DNA from: Liquidambar formosana
Taxonomy: Eukaryota; Streptophyta; Magnoliopsida; Saxifragales; Altingiaceae
Direction: 5' to 3'
Assembly: GCA_039720395.1 (NCBI GenBank)
Contig: CM077826.1
Location: 31,926,810 to 31,990,809, forward strand
Length of the DNA stretch: 64,000 nucleotides
Shown: positions 1 through 11,066 of the stretch, in pieces
How positions within the stretch are numbered: position 1 is the first letter of the stretch
Layout of the letters: each line of letters begins with the position of its first letter
Notes under the pieces: generated by a model
Seen by the model: only the letters and a program-made list of their open reading frames with translations
What the model was told of the DNA's origin: nothing
Databases searched by the model: none
Position numbers and translations under genes: made by a program

Positions 1-1801
1 ACTTCAATGAAAAATTTCAACCAAATGGTAACACATACTTAGGTCAAATAAGTAACCACTTGTCTCAACCAACCTCATACACATCTTTAGAACTGGTTTA
101 CACTTTACAGCTGCAAAAGACTCCCTTCAAAATTTAAATCATCAGAACCAATACCAATAAGTGCAGCAAAGTACATCAAATCAGCACTTTTTGCATCATC
201 CAATACAGCTCCAATTGAACCCCATGAAAAACTTAAAAACCACATAAAACCAACACCTCTGGTAGCACTCAATAGATCATAACACAGCATGGTCCCAAGA
301 GTGGAACATACTAATGGAAACAAAACAGCCTCTGCACATGGAGCGAAAGCGCATGTAAGAAAACTGTGCATGCTAAGAGTAGAACATATCCAATGAATCA
401 CTACACTCAATGCTACTTCACATACAGTGGCAATAATTGCACCGTCCATTTTCCCAATGCTATGTTAAAGCAATGGCCACTACTATTGCAAGCAACTTCA
501 CAATAAATGTGAAGAACAGATACTTGACATCAACTTTACAGTTTCAATGTATGGAGATGCTTGGTGCACCAAATTCCAAAAGCTGCTAAAATCCATGGCA
601 GATACATACTTACGATGCTATAACAGTGCCACAGATCTGATCCAAGCAATGGAACCACACAAAAATATATTAAAGACTGCAGCACCTCATGCAACTTCTA
701 CCAAAAAGAGAAGACTAAACACTTGATGTCCAAATCATCACATCCTCCTAGCTAAATACCTAAAAGAAAATTATGAGTGTATAAAACAGCTCAGCTATAA
801 CCGTAGTACAACACTTCAAGAGCATTATAAATTCTCAAGGTTCTCCCTTCCAAGTAACAATGCATGTTGTGTAACTCCTCAGCACATGCCTGAACTGCAC
901 ATCTTAAAAATGCAGTTGTTAATGGGTATCCAAGGGTTGTCAGCACTCCCAGTGCAGGACAGTATTTCAAGTCTTCTAACCCACATAAGAAAGGTCTCCC
1001 CATCATTTTCTGGGACAAGATGGCCAACAGAATATAATTTCTACAAGTGTTATGTAATCCCAACAAAATCAAATTTCCAGAGGAAAAGATCCTCAGAACC
1101 TCACACCATGGAAGTTGAATATCTTATTCACTAATCACTGGTTAACTCACATGCATTAAATATGCGATTAACGAAAAAATATCATAACTTAAATTAGAAA
1201 CATTTAATTCAACAAGAAGCATTGGCCGTAGCAGCAGAGATTACATATCCATAAGTCCCGGGCCATCCAATATCACACAAAAACCTCCAGCCTCCATGCA
1301 ACTCAATCAAGGTAGACAAGATTTTTCTCAACAACCATAGCCAGAAAAGCTTTACTTCCAGAGTTCATAAACTTCCGATGGAGAACATCATAATTAAAAG
1401 CTTAATTAGCTTCTAAGCAAAGTACTAAGATATATGTAACCTAAAGAAAGAAATAAAATATAAACCATGGAATTCAACAGGTTAAATTTACGATATGGCC
1501 AATAAAAGAAAGTCATGAGAAGTATAGGCAGAATTTGCAGAATATTCCAAATCACTATGTTATAATCTCAGACATATAAAAGGAAGCACCATCTCCACTA
1601 ATTAAAGCAATGGAACACAAAAAATCCTATATAAGTCAGTTTAGGATGACTAACAAAGTTCTCAGATAAAAGACTAGTGATGCGTGCACACATAGATGAA
1701 TCTAACACTTCCAGCCATTTATTTACTGGATCACGGGTAATGACAACCAAGAGGTAACAAGTGTGCCTTTTCTGCAATTCCAACAGAAAACCATCTAGAT
1801 C
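1..1801. other. No recognisable gene; 3' flank of the FLX-like gene
   Basis: AT-rich sequence downstream of the stop codon of the minus-strand FLX-like gene. The first few hundred bases next to 1801 are presumably its 3'UTR. Short open frames at 105-449 and 791-1072 (minus) match no family I know and have no repeated or domain-like composition. I see no transposon termini or RNA gene here. Confidence 0.5.
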
Positions 1802-2550
1802 TCAACGACGATTAACACGAGGCTTCTCAGCTCCTCCCCATGAAGCAGAACCCGAGCCATACAAAGGACCCTTGTCAGCAGCACCCTAAGAAACAACATA
1901 GCGAGCATTAACAAATTAACACTGTTCTCAGACGCTCTAATCTGACGACCGTAAGAGCAAAAAATCCAAATTTACAATAATATGACCATCCATACCAGAT
2001 GAACCCCGTATCCATCTCCATAAGGAGCAGGAAAACCCCCCTCTGGGCTACTGAATTTCATCCCATATGGTCCACCTTCAGTCACCAAAAATCATAATAA
2101 AGAGATTAGAATTTAGAAGCAATAGAAAAAAGAAACCTAAATTGGAAGAGAAATTTTATGCTCGTCGACACTGCATTGCATTATCTATACAAATATTAAT
2201 TGTCACTTGAGGACAAAAAAATTGCATTCCCTATTATACCCTTACTAAAAAACATTAAAGGCAATATTACCCTTATACATTAGGTTAGAATGTCGAAAAT
2301 TTTGATTCCCTATATTACCCTAATTAAAAAGTATAAAGACAAACTCTTAATTCCCTATATTATACAATTAATAAAGACCACTTTTGACTTTTGAGCTCCT
2401 ATTATAACCCCTACTAACCAAAAAAAAAAAAAAAATTACCCTTCTATTATAAAACATCCAAACTCCAAAGCACCTTTTTTTTCTCCACTTCTTTCTTCCT
2501 CTTTCTCTCATCTTTCTCCACTTCATTTCTCTCATCTTTTGCAATTTTTC

Positions 2551-2581
<31 letters not shown>

Positions 2582-3236
2582 CCCCTATATATATATAGTC
2601 CTTTTCAAGTGCACTCAATGCAACTATGCATCAAGTGCACTCCAAAACTCTTATCCGCGACTTGTATTTTGCGAAACCAACCGTTGGATTGTAGGTCATG
2701 TAGGTCATGCATGCCCAAAATCAAGTCGATTCGAGATTAAGAGCTGCTTCATCCATAAATGTTCATAAATGAGCAATTGTTATTGATTAAAAAATGAAAA
2801 TTTTGGATCGAATAGCAAGTAGTCTTGGATCAACTAGATTTCTGGCATGGATTATCAAAAATCAAATTGATCAGATATTAAGCTGCTTCATCCATAAATG
2901 AGAGATTGATATTGATTAAAAAATGTAAATTTTGGATCGAATAGCAATCAGTTTTGGATCAACTAGATTTTTGGCATGTATTGCCAAAAATCAAGTCAAT
3001 CTAGAGATTAAGAATTGCTTCATCCATAAATGAGCGATTGTCATTGATTAAAAATTGTAACTTTTGGATCAAATAGCAATTAGCCTCGAATCAACTTGAT
3101 TTTTGGCATGAATCGCCTACATGAGAAGGTTATCTAATCTAACGATTGGTTTCGGAAAATACGAGTCAAAGATAAGAGTTTTAAAGATTGCATCAAGTGC
3201 ACTTGATATTAAAAGGACTATATACATATATTTTTT

Positions 3237-3279
<43 letters not shown>

Positions 3280-6200
3280 CAATCTTAATAAAAATATATT
3301 TTTTTTTTAGATTTGAATTTTGAGTTTTTTTTTTAATTAAAAAAAAATTAAAAAAAAAATGAAGTCTTCATATAATTATTAGACCTTCAAATAGTGTGCA
3401 AATTGAATTAAAAGAAGCACTAAGGAATTCGTTATTGGACCTTCAACCCAAGAAGATGACTTCCTCGACACACGATAAGAATGAGGTCATCAATTCAATA
3501 CATAATTGCACACTATTTGAAGAAGTGCTAATGCTCGTGCATTGCAATTGAATTTTAAAAATTGGGGGAAACACAAAAACAGCTTGAAAAGTGGTTAATC
3601 ATGCTTTCCGAAATAGAAAATGCAATTGTATCACCGGCCATGGCCATGCTAGAAGGGTAACTCAAGAACAAGGTTTGAGCTTCGTTCATTTATCTTACAA
3701 GCAAGCTCAACGAGCCTTTCATCGAGCCGATCTTGAGCCAACCCCAAGTAGCTGGGCTCATCTTCTAGCCTACCAGTGAATGGATTTGAAAATTTTAGGG
3801 AAGCACAGAAATGTCTTGAAGATGTGTTTACTCATATTTCTAGAAGTAGAAAACACCCCTATATTGCCAACCATAGCCATGCTAAACAGGTAGCTCATCT
3901 TGAATTGAATATTCAGATCATCTAGATGAGTCTTTGACAGCCTTACCGCAATTCAAAAAACCAATCTCTGATGGAGATAAAATTCTCCATCTTCTACGAT
4001 TTAATACAAAAAATATGACAACTTCACTAGGGCCACATTGAAGCCACCTACTCTAACTTCACTGATTGCCATAATATCAGTGGGATAGGAGTTTGGAAGT
4101 CAAATTCACTACCAGAGAGTCTCTCAAGGGGTCAGTGATAATATAAGAAATTCTTAACAAATAATAGTGATGATCTATTCAGAAGACATTACAATGAATG
4201 AGTGAGGGAGAACTTCAATTTACAAGGCTGTTGTACTGACAGACTGATCAAAATCAACAATGGAGTTAAAATCCTCCCCAGAACAGCAAGAGCGCAAAAA
4301 ACAAGGGCAAAGTGGTTTTCCAACTCTGGTCCTTAGAGTGCATAATATCAGGCTCACAGTCAAATGTAACAATAGCAGTAGGTTGAAGAACCTATGCCAA
4401 TGCATTGAATTTTCAGAGGGGAAAAGATATAAAGCCCTCACGCTTCAACTGATTCGATCATATGGACCAAGCTAAAAATATTCCTCAAGCCGTGCCAGCC
4501 TTTTCAATCACAGCACCACAGTTCTGATGGTATCATTATACACTTACATCCTGATGTATGATTAGGGACCCAAAAATCTCCATATGGGGTTGTTTGGAAA
4601 TTTCATAAAGTGGTTCAGGTCAGACCCATGTGCGTATAGTTTATCTGGTTTTGTAAGAAATAAACTTAATGTCAGTTTTTGAAAACATGTCTTTCTCCTC
4701 ATCTTTCGTAAAGGAAAAAACCCTGTGAGCCGTTACCAAACATCAAAATTTAAACCCATCCAGTCCAAACTCAGACTAAGATTTAGGGTTTTCCAAACAG
4801 TCCCTAATGTTTCCTCTTACTTTGTATCCTAATGAAGCAAGGATCAGGAATAGCACCATCATATGATAACAATAAAGAGTTTAAGTGAGATGCTTTATTT
4901 ATTATGATTAACAAAAACAGTGATAGCCAAGAAATAAGTGATATGATTTAGGTTGAAGACACCAAAAGGACAACAAAAAAAAAAGGGGGGGGGGGGGGGG
5001 TGGGGGAATCTAAAATGGACTTGCACAATGGTCGCAACAGACAAATAAATGGCCTGCAGAGAAAATAGGGCAATGGGCAGAGTAGAATGGCAAAACCCCC
5101 CCCCCCCCCAAAAAAAAAACAAAAAAATTAAAATTAAAAAAGAAAAAGAAAACAGAAAACAGAAGACAAAACAAAAACAAAAACAAACACAACACAAAAA
5201 CACCACCAAAGACAAGAAAGGGGGGAGGGGAACTTGTGATTAAGATGAGTCGAGTGTAAAATACCCATGCTTTCAAAAGGTGGGGGGAAAGCTAACTGAG
5301 TTAACCTCTGCTCCCAATAGGAAAGCCAAAAGGATCTCAGCTGATATGTCAATCAGAATACCAATTGCGCAATATGCAATAACAAGATGGGAATGTCTAT
5401 AAAGGAAATAAAATGCAGGGCACCGATTCAATAAGCATGAGAAAAACAGAGACAGGTTAGTAAAAATATACCAGCACCCCACAAGATGGGAATGTCTATA
5501 AAGGAAATAAAATGCACGACACCAATTCAATAAGCATGAGAAAAACAGACACAGGTAAGCAAAAATATACCAGCACCCCATGGTCTAGCATCAGCACTTG
5601 CAAATTCTGCACGTAACTTTTCAACTTCACGTGCCATGGAAACCAAGTTCTTCTCCATTGCCTGTCTCTGTTCCATCAGCTCAAAGTTTGCTTTTTTCTC
5701 ATAATCAATAGCATTTCTACAAAAACAAAGTTTTCGTTTTACCATGTAGATAGTCTGATCTGTTACATATCATACCAAGTTCAAGCTAAATGATAATGGC
5801 ATAGACGAGCAGGATAGCATCACGATGGAAGAAAGCGAGGGGGAAAAAATCGGAGGGAAAAAAAAATGTAAGTTTCCACACACAAACCTAGCACGCATAA
5901 GCTCCTGGTGCATGCCATCAATCTCTGCCCTTAACAGAGGAATCTGTTGATTATCAGCTTTCAATTTTGTAAGGTCTTTTGTGAGGGTTTGAACTTGCCC
6001 AGAAAGATCCTGCCTCATGCTGTTCAGCTTCTGAACTTCAGCACGGAGTTGTATAGCCTCATTTTTCAAAGGTTCAGTTGCCCGAAGATCCGCTTCCAGC
6101 TTCATACCTTTCTCAAAAAGTTCCCTCGAGTGCATTTCTTGTTCAGCACGAATATCAGCAATGACAAGATTCATGCGATGAAGTTCCTCCTTTCGCAGCA

Positions 6201-6415
6201 CCTAGTTCACGCTGCAGAGCTATTCGATCTTCAACCAGCCTCCGATTATCTCCCAAGAGCCTCCGGATTTCAACATGCTGGATTTCAAGTTCTTCCTCCA
6301 ACAAAGCAGGATGAGGAGGCAGCCGAGGCAAAGGACCTCGAACAAGATGTCCTTCAGGTGGGTACCCACGCCGATCATCAAAAGCCTCACGAGGAATCCG
6401 ATGTCTCCCTGCCAT
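1802..6415 (-). CDS. FLX-like coiled-coil protein gene, 4 coding exons, frameshift in exon 1
   Basis: Coding exons on the minus strand: 6415-5888, 5716-5571, 2075-1996 and 1885-1802, all with GT-AG junctions and consistent phase. Allowing for one extra base in exon 1, they give 278 residues. The protein starts [20 protein letters not shown], then has a long coiled coil (roughly residues 35-225) containing [18 protein letters not shown] and [20 protein letters not shown]. It ends in a Gly/Pro/Tyr-rich tail, [11 protein letters not shown] to KPRVNRR. This is the layout of FLX-LIKE proteins (FLOWERING LOCUS C EXPRESSOR-like), nuclear coiled-coil partners of the FRIGIDA complex in Arabidopsis; I infer the family but not which paralogue. 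Oddity: at 6186-6196 the sequence has one G too many. The frame starting at the ATG runs into GGTSSHES, while the family sequence (KEELHRMN) continues one frame over. This is either an assembly error or a loss-of-function allele. Intron 2 (2076-5570) is unusually long and repeat-laden. Confidence 0.88.
2598..3218. mobile_element. Non-autonomous inverted-repeat element (MITE-like) with three internal repeats
   Basis: The ends are long imperfect inverted repeats of about 100 bp. The left end begins GTCCTTTTCAAGTGCACT, and the reverse complement of the right end begins GTCCTTTTAATATCAAGTG. Both then share CATCAAGTGCACT/TGCA, AACTCTTATC and CGTATTTTSCGAAACCAA. Both flanks are TA-rich (TATATATATA versus TATATACATA), so a 9-10 bp duplication is possible but not provable. 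Between the ends are three diverged tandem units of about 125-140 bp (about 2716-2859, 2860-2989, 2990-3115), each with TGCTTCATCCATAAATG and TTTTGGATC. There is no coding capacity. Long terminal repeats and the possible 9-10 bp duplication suggest a Mutator-like derivative, but that is inference. Confidence 0.7.
3235..3276. repeat. (TA)n microsatellite
   Basis: Pure TA dinucleotide run directly beyond the inverted-repeat element. It probably grew from the TA-rich target. Confidence 0.85.
4978..5245. repeat. Homopolymer/low-complexity tract in intron 2
   Basis: A tract of A, then about 20 G, and 100 bp further a poly-C/poly-A run followed by an A/AC-rich purine stretch. The several overlapping long frames here have Phe/Lys-only composition and are artefacts of base composition. 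Confidence 0.8.
5382..5579. repeat. 99-bp tandem duplication spanning the exon 2 donor site
   Basis: 5382-5480 and 5481-5579 are near-identical copies (both start ACAAGATGGGAATGTCTATA) with a few substitutions. The copy next to the exon carries the donor used by exon 2 (minus strand TGGGGTGCTG/GTATAT). The second copy repeats the same donor and last codons 99 bp into the intron, creating a decoy donor. Confidence 0.88.
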
Positions 6416-6868
6416 TTCAAGTTACCCTACAAAAGCAAAAACAGGTGAAACAATAGAATTCTCATATAATACTGCCATACTGACACTTGTTAAATCAGAG
6501 CTTTTAAAGAAACAGTTCCCTGCGAAGCCTGTACAAACTGGTCTTTTGACAAATATTTACAGAATATTTGATAGCATGCTCAAATTTCCATTATAATGAA
6601 CACAAACAGATTCATACAACTAAATTTAAGTCCAATTCTGATGTTGTAGAATAAACCAGAGAGTCTAGAATGTTTGAAAGTAGGTTGAAATAAAGGGTAA
6701 AGGAGAAAAAAACATATCTGATGATAGTAAAGCAGTACATTCTCTTTATAACAAAATTTATGAGATAGAAAATCATAAAATCTCAATGGTAGCAGGTGTT
6801 CTAGGTGTGGCGAACTGGGGAAAGAGATGAATTTCTTCACAACCGCTTTCCAAGTACTTGCATAATGA

Positions 6869-6870
<2 letters not shown>

Positions 6871-6923
<53 letters not shown>

Positions 6924-6932
6924 TTTTTTTTC
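6871..6932. repeat. (GT)25 microsatellite followed by T12
   Basis: A perfect GT run at 6871-6920 followed by a T run to 6932, within the probable 5'UTR intron of the FLX-like gene. Open frames across it translate to CV or HT repeats and are not genes. Confidence 0.9.
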
Positions 6933-7550
6933 CCCTTTTAATGCTAGATAAGAGACCACCGCACCCAAGGGAAGTCAAAACCACGACCCAGAAACCCTTC
7001 ACCCTTATGGGGGTAAAAATGCCACTAGGCCCAAGGGCTGTTGGCAACTTGCATGATGAACTTCGTGCATCCTTGGTTATCCGCAGAAATGAAATTACTC
7101 AATTTTGTTGACTTATATATAATTCTATTCGCAAGTCCATCATCATTACAATCAATTGCGGCCACCAAAATTGAAACAAGATTATTACATGGAAGCCTAG
7201 AGGAGATCCTATAAAATCAGTTGTAGATATTTGCAGTGATGGTTTTAAAACCACAAAGAAAAGGAAAAAAGTGCTACGTGGAAGTTAATAAGTCCATACA
7301 ATTACACAACCTTAATAATTAGAATCATTACCACAAAGGAGGTACATAAGTCCTTTTCTTTTTCAGGAAATTCCACAAACATCAGATAGGCATCCTTGAA
7401 GTTCCATTTTATATCACTTTTACATTATAACCAACGCAAACAGAAAAGAATGCACACGGATGAACACATATAAACACAAACAATAATTTAAAATTAAATA
7501 AATAAATATTTTTTTTAAAAGAACTGTTCATGAAACTACAAACCCTAATG

Positions 7551-7916
7551 CTCCGTTTGGTTGCTGAGAAACTGCATATATATATATATATATATAGAGA
7601 GAGACAGAGACAGAGACAGAGACAGAGACAGAGACAGAGACAGAGACAGAAACAGAGAGAACAAAAACCTCCACTCAGCTGAGCCTAATGCATCTATTTG
7701 GTCTAGTTGAGCTGATATTTATTTTTCTAGGAACCCAAACCGACAGAAATCATAAGACCCAAAGTTTATTCCATTTTCTTTGATTTTTCACTCCGTTTTT
7801 CTGAAAACCAAACGGAGGGTTAAAAAAAGCCCGTAAAATCTCAGCAACCAGTCCGCCAGGTTTCTTTCCAAACTATTTTCTTCTCTATACCCTTAGTTTC
7901 TTAGCAGCCAACCGGT
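7551..7916. repeat. Inverted-repeat stretch with TA and GACAGA microsatellites
   Basis: CTCCGTTTGGTTGCTGAGAA at 7551-7570 reappears inverted as CCAAACGGAG (7808-7817), CTCAGCAACCA (about 7840) and, more diverged, TTTCTTAGCAGCCAACCGG (7897-7915). Inside are a (TA)n run (about 7576-7596) and a GACAGA-type run (7603-7650). It may be a small MITE in the 5'UTR intron, but no clear target duplication is visible. Confidence 0.4.
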
Positions 7917-8373
7917 AAATGAATTGAATCAGAAACCCTAATTTGAATATGTCGAACGAAGCCTTGCTAAGTAGAGGTTAAAGAGAGTCGAGAAGCGTCA
8001 AAACTTAAAACACAAACCCTAATTAATTGCTTTTTAAAATAATAATAAATAAATAAACGAACATCAAAAGAAAGAAAACAAAAAATCGAACCTTTTGAAC
8101 GAGAGGTGGAGACGATGATTCTTACTATCTTTGAACTTTAGAAGACGCCTTAGAATCGTTATTTCGGAAACAAAAGAAGTGCTTTCAAAGACTCGGGTTG
8201 TTTGTGTGAGAGAGCGGAACCAACTTTGTCGAGGAAGCTTTTGATGTAGACCAGGGAATATGTCTGAACGATGTCGTTTTAGATGCCTAACGCCTTAACC
8301 TTCTTCTCTCCATAAAGTTGGGCCTTTTAGGCTTTCACAGTTCTCACTACAAATTTAGCAGAATAACTTACCA

Positions 8374-8902
8374 TTTTTTTTTTTTTTTTTTTTTGGAGAA
8401 ACAAGACTATATAGAATAAGAAGCAAAAAGACCAGAGCTTCCAACTCCTTCACCCCTTGTCTGCAAACAAAATAGAGTTAGGCAGTAAGGTGATTGGGAT
8501 AGAACCAAAGGAATTATATCGAGCTACCCATTGGGCAAGCACATGGGTTGCATTGTTTGCCAGCCTAGGAACACGTCTAATAACCCAAAGAGGTATGCAA
8601 TCTAATAAAACTTTAGCATCAAAAATTAGAGAATGAATGGCCCATTAAGGGCAAGCTCCAATCCACCAAAAAATCCAAGACAAGAGTAGCATCACCTTCA
8701 ACAATGATCTTTAAGAGGCTTCGGGAAGTAATTTCTTTAAGTGCAAGAGTAACTACTTTAGCCTCGGCTTCTTAGGGTTGGAGGGGATCATCGTTAGAAG
8801 TCCAAGCAAAGATGAAAGACCTTCATGAATTTCTAAGAACATCACTTAGAACAGAAAAGGTTGGCCGAATAACCACATCGACATTGAGTTTAAGCCAGGA
8901 GG
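8374..8902 (-). pseudogene. 3' end of a LINE: RNase H-like domain remnant with poly(A) tail
   Basis: Read on the minus strand, this encodes the C-terminal RNase H-like (RVT_3) domain seen at the end of plant non-LTR reverse transcriptases: PPG..LNVD at the start, EAEAKVVTLALKEI, IIVEGDATLVLDFL, then FDAKVLLDCIPLW, RVPRLANNATHVLAQW and a stop near 8460. A T tract at 8374-8394 on the plus strand is the poly(A) tail. In-frame stops and at least two frame changes make it a dead fragment. It is interrupted at 8902 by the solo Copia LTR; a few further codons continue beyond 10557 (PPP-rich lead-in), after which I lose it. Confidence 0.72.
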
Positions 8903-10552
8903 TGTTAGTAGTATGCCCTAGAGCCAATCATAGATATGATTGTTTAGAGATAAAGAATAATCATTTTATTTCATTTATGTATGTTACATTTATTATTAAA
9001 TTAATAAAAGGGCTTATTCTATCATGTTTATTTGCATTCTTATATTTACATGATATGTCCATGGAGTTAGAGTTGAGAATATAGAATTACAAAGAGTTTT
9101 AATTTTGAGACTGTAAATATATCTCTGTACTAAACTCCTAAAGTATTCTTAGTTGAGGGTTCACTATGATGGACAATAATGAACTATAGGACTAGCACTT
9201 GTTAGGTTGACTCTTTAGGAGGATAGCTAGTCTCAAGCTATTTGTGTGGAGACACTACAACCAACATGTGCCTATTACAAGAATAGGTACATTGAATGTG
9301 ACCAAAGATATGAGATCAATTGAGTAGAGTTTTAACCTGCCTGTCAATCAGTTTCTCATTGTTATAGTGGTATAAGTAATCCTTAGACTTGAGACACCAT
9401 AGTTGTCTTATGCATATAGCTTTAGAAGTTTAATAACACTAAGTGTAAATACTTATGGGGGTTTGCAAGGGTGTTCATTAGCCCTATTGCTATGTGTATA
9501 TAGGCATATGAGTGATCAATAAGGAATCCATCACTCTTAGGAAAAAGAGAGAGAATGTCTCATATAGTATTCATTAATATAACTTATAAAGTCCATAGCC
9601 TATGGTAGGATAAATATGGAAAAGAGTTTCCATAAGTTCATCATTGAGTTGATATCCATGATTGAATATAACGTAATTAAAGTAGGGACTTGACAGACTT
9701 CCATGTCCTATTGGTTTAATTGGAGATATTGTTTAGATGGAAGGATGTAATTATAACCTATAAACTATAACAAAAGGGTTCTATGAAAGATACCTATTCA
9801 CCTCATTAAGGACCACACCATGAGCCATTGCTAGATGTTACTTATAGTTAGTAGAAGCCCTAATGATATAAGTAAGTTATAATCAATTAGGGAATTGAAA
9901 GAGTTCCAATTAGACCCTTAATGGAAAGAGTTCCATTGTGCACACTTTGTGCTATTCCTACTAATTGATGATGTAAACCCAATGGGTCACACATTGATCA
10001 TACATAGAAAGCTTTAAAGTCTATGAGAGAAAGGGTATAAGTGAATAAAGAATAGTTCTTGAAGGCCAAGTTGTATAAGATATAAACTAGAGGGGTTAAA
10101 TTGCAATTATGGGATAATTGCAAGTTAGAACCTAATTGGGATTCTCCCCTTAGGGCCGGCCCTATTAATGGCTATATATATGCCATGTTATGATGTGTGA
10201 CATTATAACATTACACACCAACAAGCCCTAGTCGACCCCCCCTTGGTGGCTTTCTCTCTCTTCTCTTCTCCTTTTCTAGCAACAAACAAAGGAAAAGAAT
10301 AAAGGATTTGAAGCTCTTGCTAGGTGTGGATACCATTGGAGGCAGAACACTTGGGCTACTCAATTCACTGCTATACGGAATCAAAGCTTGGAGTAAAGGA
10401 AGAAGACAATCAAACTGTAAGTATTCTAACCCTCTTTTAGTTAGGGTTTTGGTTTTGTATTATAATATAATTAGATTCATGGGCTGTGGAAACGGTTAGG
10501 AAAAATTTTTATATTCCGCACTTTGTTTTTCCTTCTAGTTCGATTTCCAATA
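8903..10552 (+). mobile_element. Solo Copia LTR (1650 bp), same family as the Copia element at 22520-32192
   Basis: Begins TGTTAGTAGTATGCCCTAGAGCC and ends CGATTTCCAATA, aligning end to end with the two LTRs at 22520-24169 and 30543-32192 (inverted there). Its length, 1650 bp, equals theirs. Flanks are GGAGG (8898-8902) and GGAAG (10553-10557), a 5-bp target duplication with one mismatch. It has more differences from the other two copies than they have from each other, so it is older. It contains a TATATATA motif near 10175. No internal coding region adjoins it, so it is a recombined solo LTR. It splits the LINE remnant. Confidence 0.85.
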
Positions 10553-10557
10553 GGAAG

Positions 10558-11066
10558 GAGGCGGGGGGACCATAACTATCACATCCCAAACCCAAAATAA
10601 ACAAATCTAAGGGCGCAAGAAATCCAAATTCCAAAAATAAACTGTTAAGAAAAAATATTACTAAACACAATTTCACTTATATTCAATAAAGAACATAAGT
10701 TTTTATTGTTTCGGGTAAGACCCATTCTAGATAATATATCTATTAATTACAATCCCTTGTTACAAGGGAATACCCTTTGATTCCAATTATGAATTAATCA
10801 GAGTTTGCCAACAAATATGGGAGGAAAGATTGTTTATTTAAAATTGTAGTTGCGCCTAGAAAAATGCTCCAAGCTACCTACGTACCCATGACAGGGATCA
10901 AGCCACTTCATAGTTAATTGATTAGTGGTGGGAATATTTAATGGGTAGATGACCTATTAAACATATTCGAATGGTACGATTTGATGACTCATTGAATTAA
11001 GTTGTAAATGTAATTGACTTATAAGAGCCTTGAATGAGTTTTGATTGGGTGCACTTGAATATTCGT
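10558..11066. other. Unassigned AT-rich stretch
   Basis: No open frame or transposon terminus I can identify. The segment at about 10868-10920 (CTACCTACGTACCCATGACAGG) resembles phrases found in large gypsy LTRs, so decayed LTR sequence is likely but not demonstrable. Confidence 0.3.

Larger units (their letters stand above)
2076..5570 (-). other. Intron 2 of the FLX-like gene, repeat-rich
   Basis: The donor CTG/GTATAT at 5571/5570 and the acceptor GAAG/GTGG at 2076/2075 enclose 3,495 bp. Contents: a (CT)n run near 2557-2580, an inverted-repeat element 2598-3218, a (TA)n run around 3241-3276, homopolymer tracts (poly-G at about 4984-5000, poly-C at about 5096-5109) and a 99-bp duplication next to the donor. 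Short open frames inside (for example 3591-3779, 4220-4441, 4895-5352) follow from low-complexity sequence and are not genes. Confidence 0.75.
6416..8300 (-). promoter_or_regulatory. 5'UTR, probable 5'UTR intron and promoter of the FLX-like gene
   Basis: Ten bases upstream of the ATG the minus strand reads CTTTTGTAG/GGTAAC, a good acceptor at 6430/6431. A plausible donor (CAAAAG/GTTCGA) lies near 8092, giving a 5'UTR intron of about 1.65 kb. The stretch from about 8093 to 8250 would be the non-coding first exon. The intron holds a GT microsatellite and an inverted-repeat stretch. The exact transcription start cannot be read from the sequence. Confidence 0.5.

Noticed and set aside
105..449. 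Open frame of 114 codons (minus) with hydrophobic segments
   Set aside because: No family resemblance and no splice or start context. It reads like chance in 3' flanking DNA.
4895..5352. Several overlapping long frames rich in Phe/Cys or Lys
   Set aside because: They lie on homopolymer and A-rich tracts inside an intron; the composition alone explains them.
6580..7111. Frames across the GT repeat (HTHTHT or CVCVCV proteins)
   Set aside because: Microsatellite translation in the 5'UTR intron.
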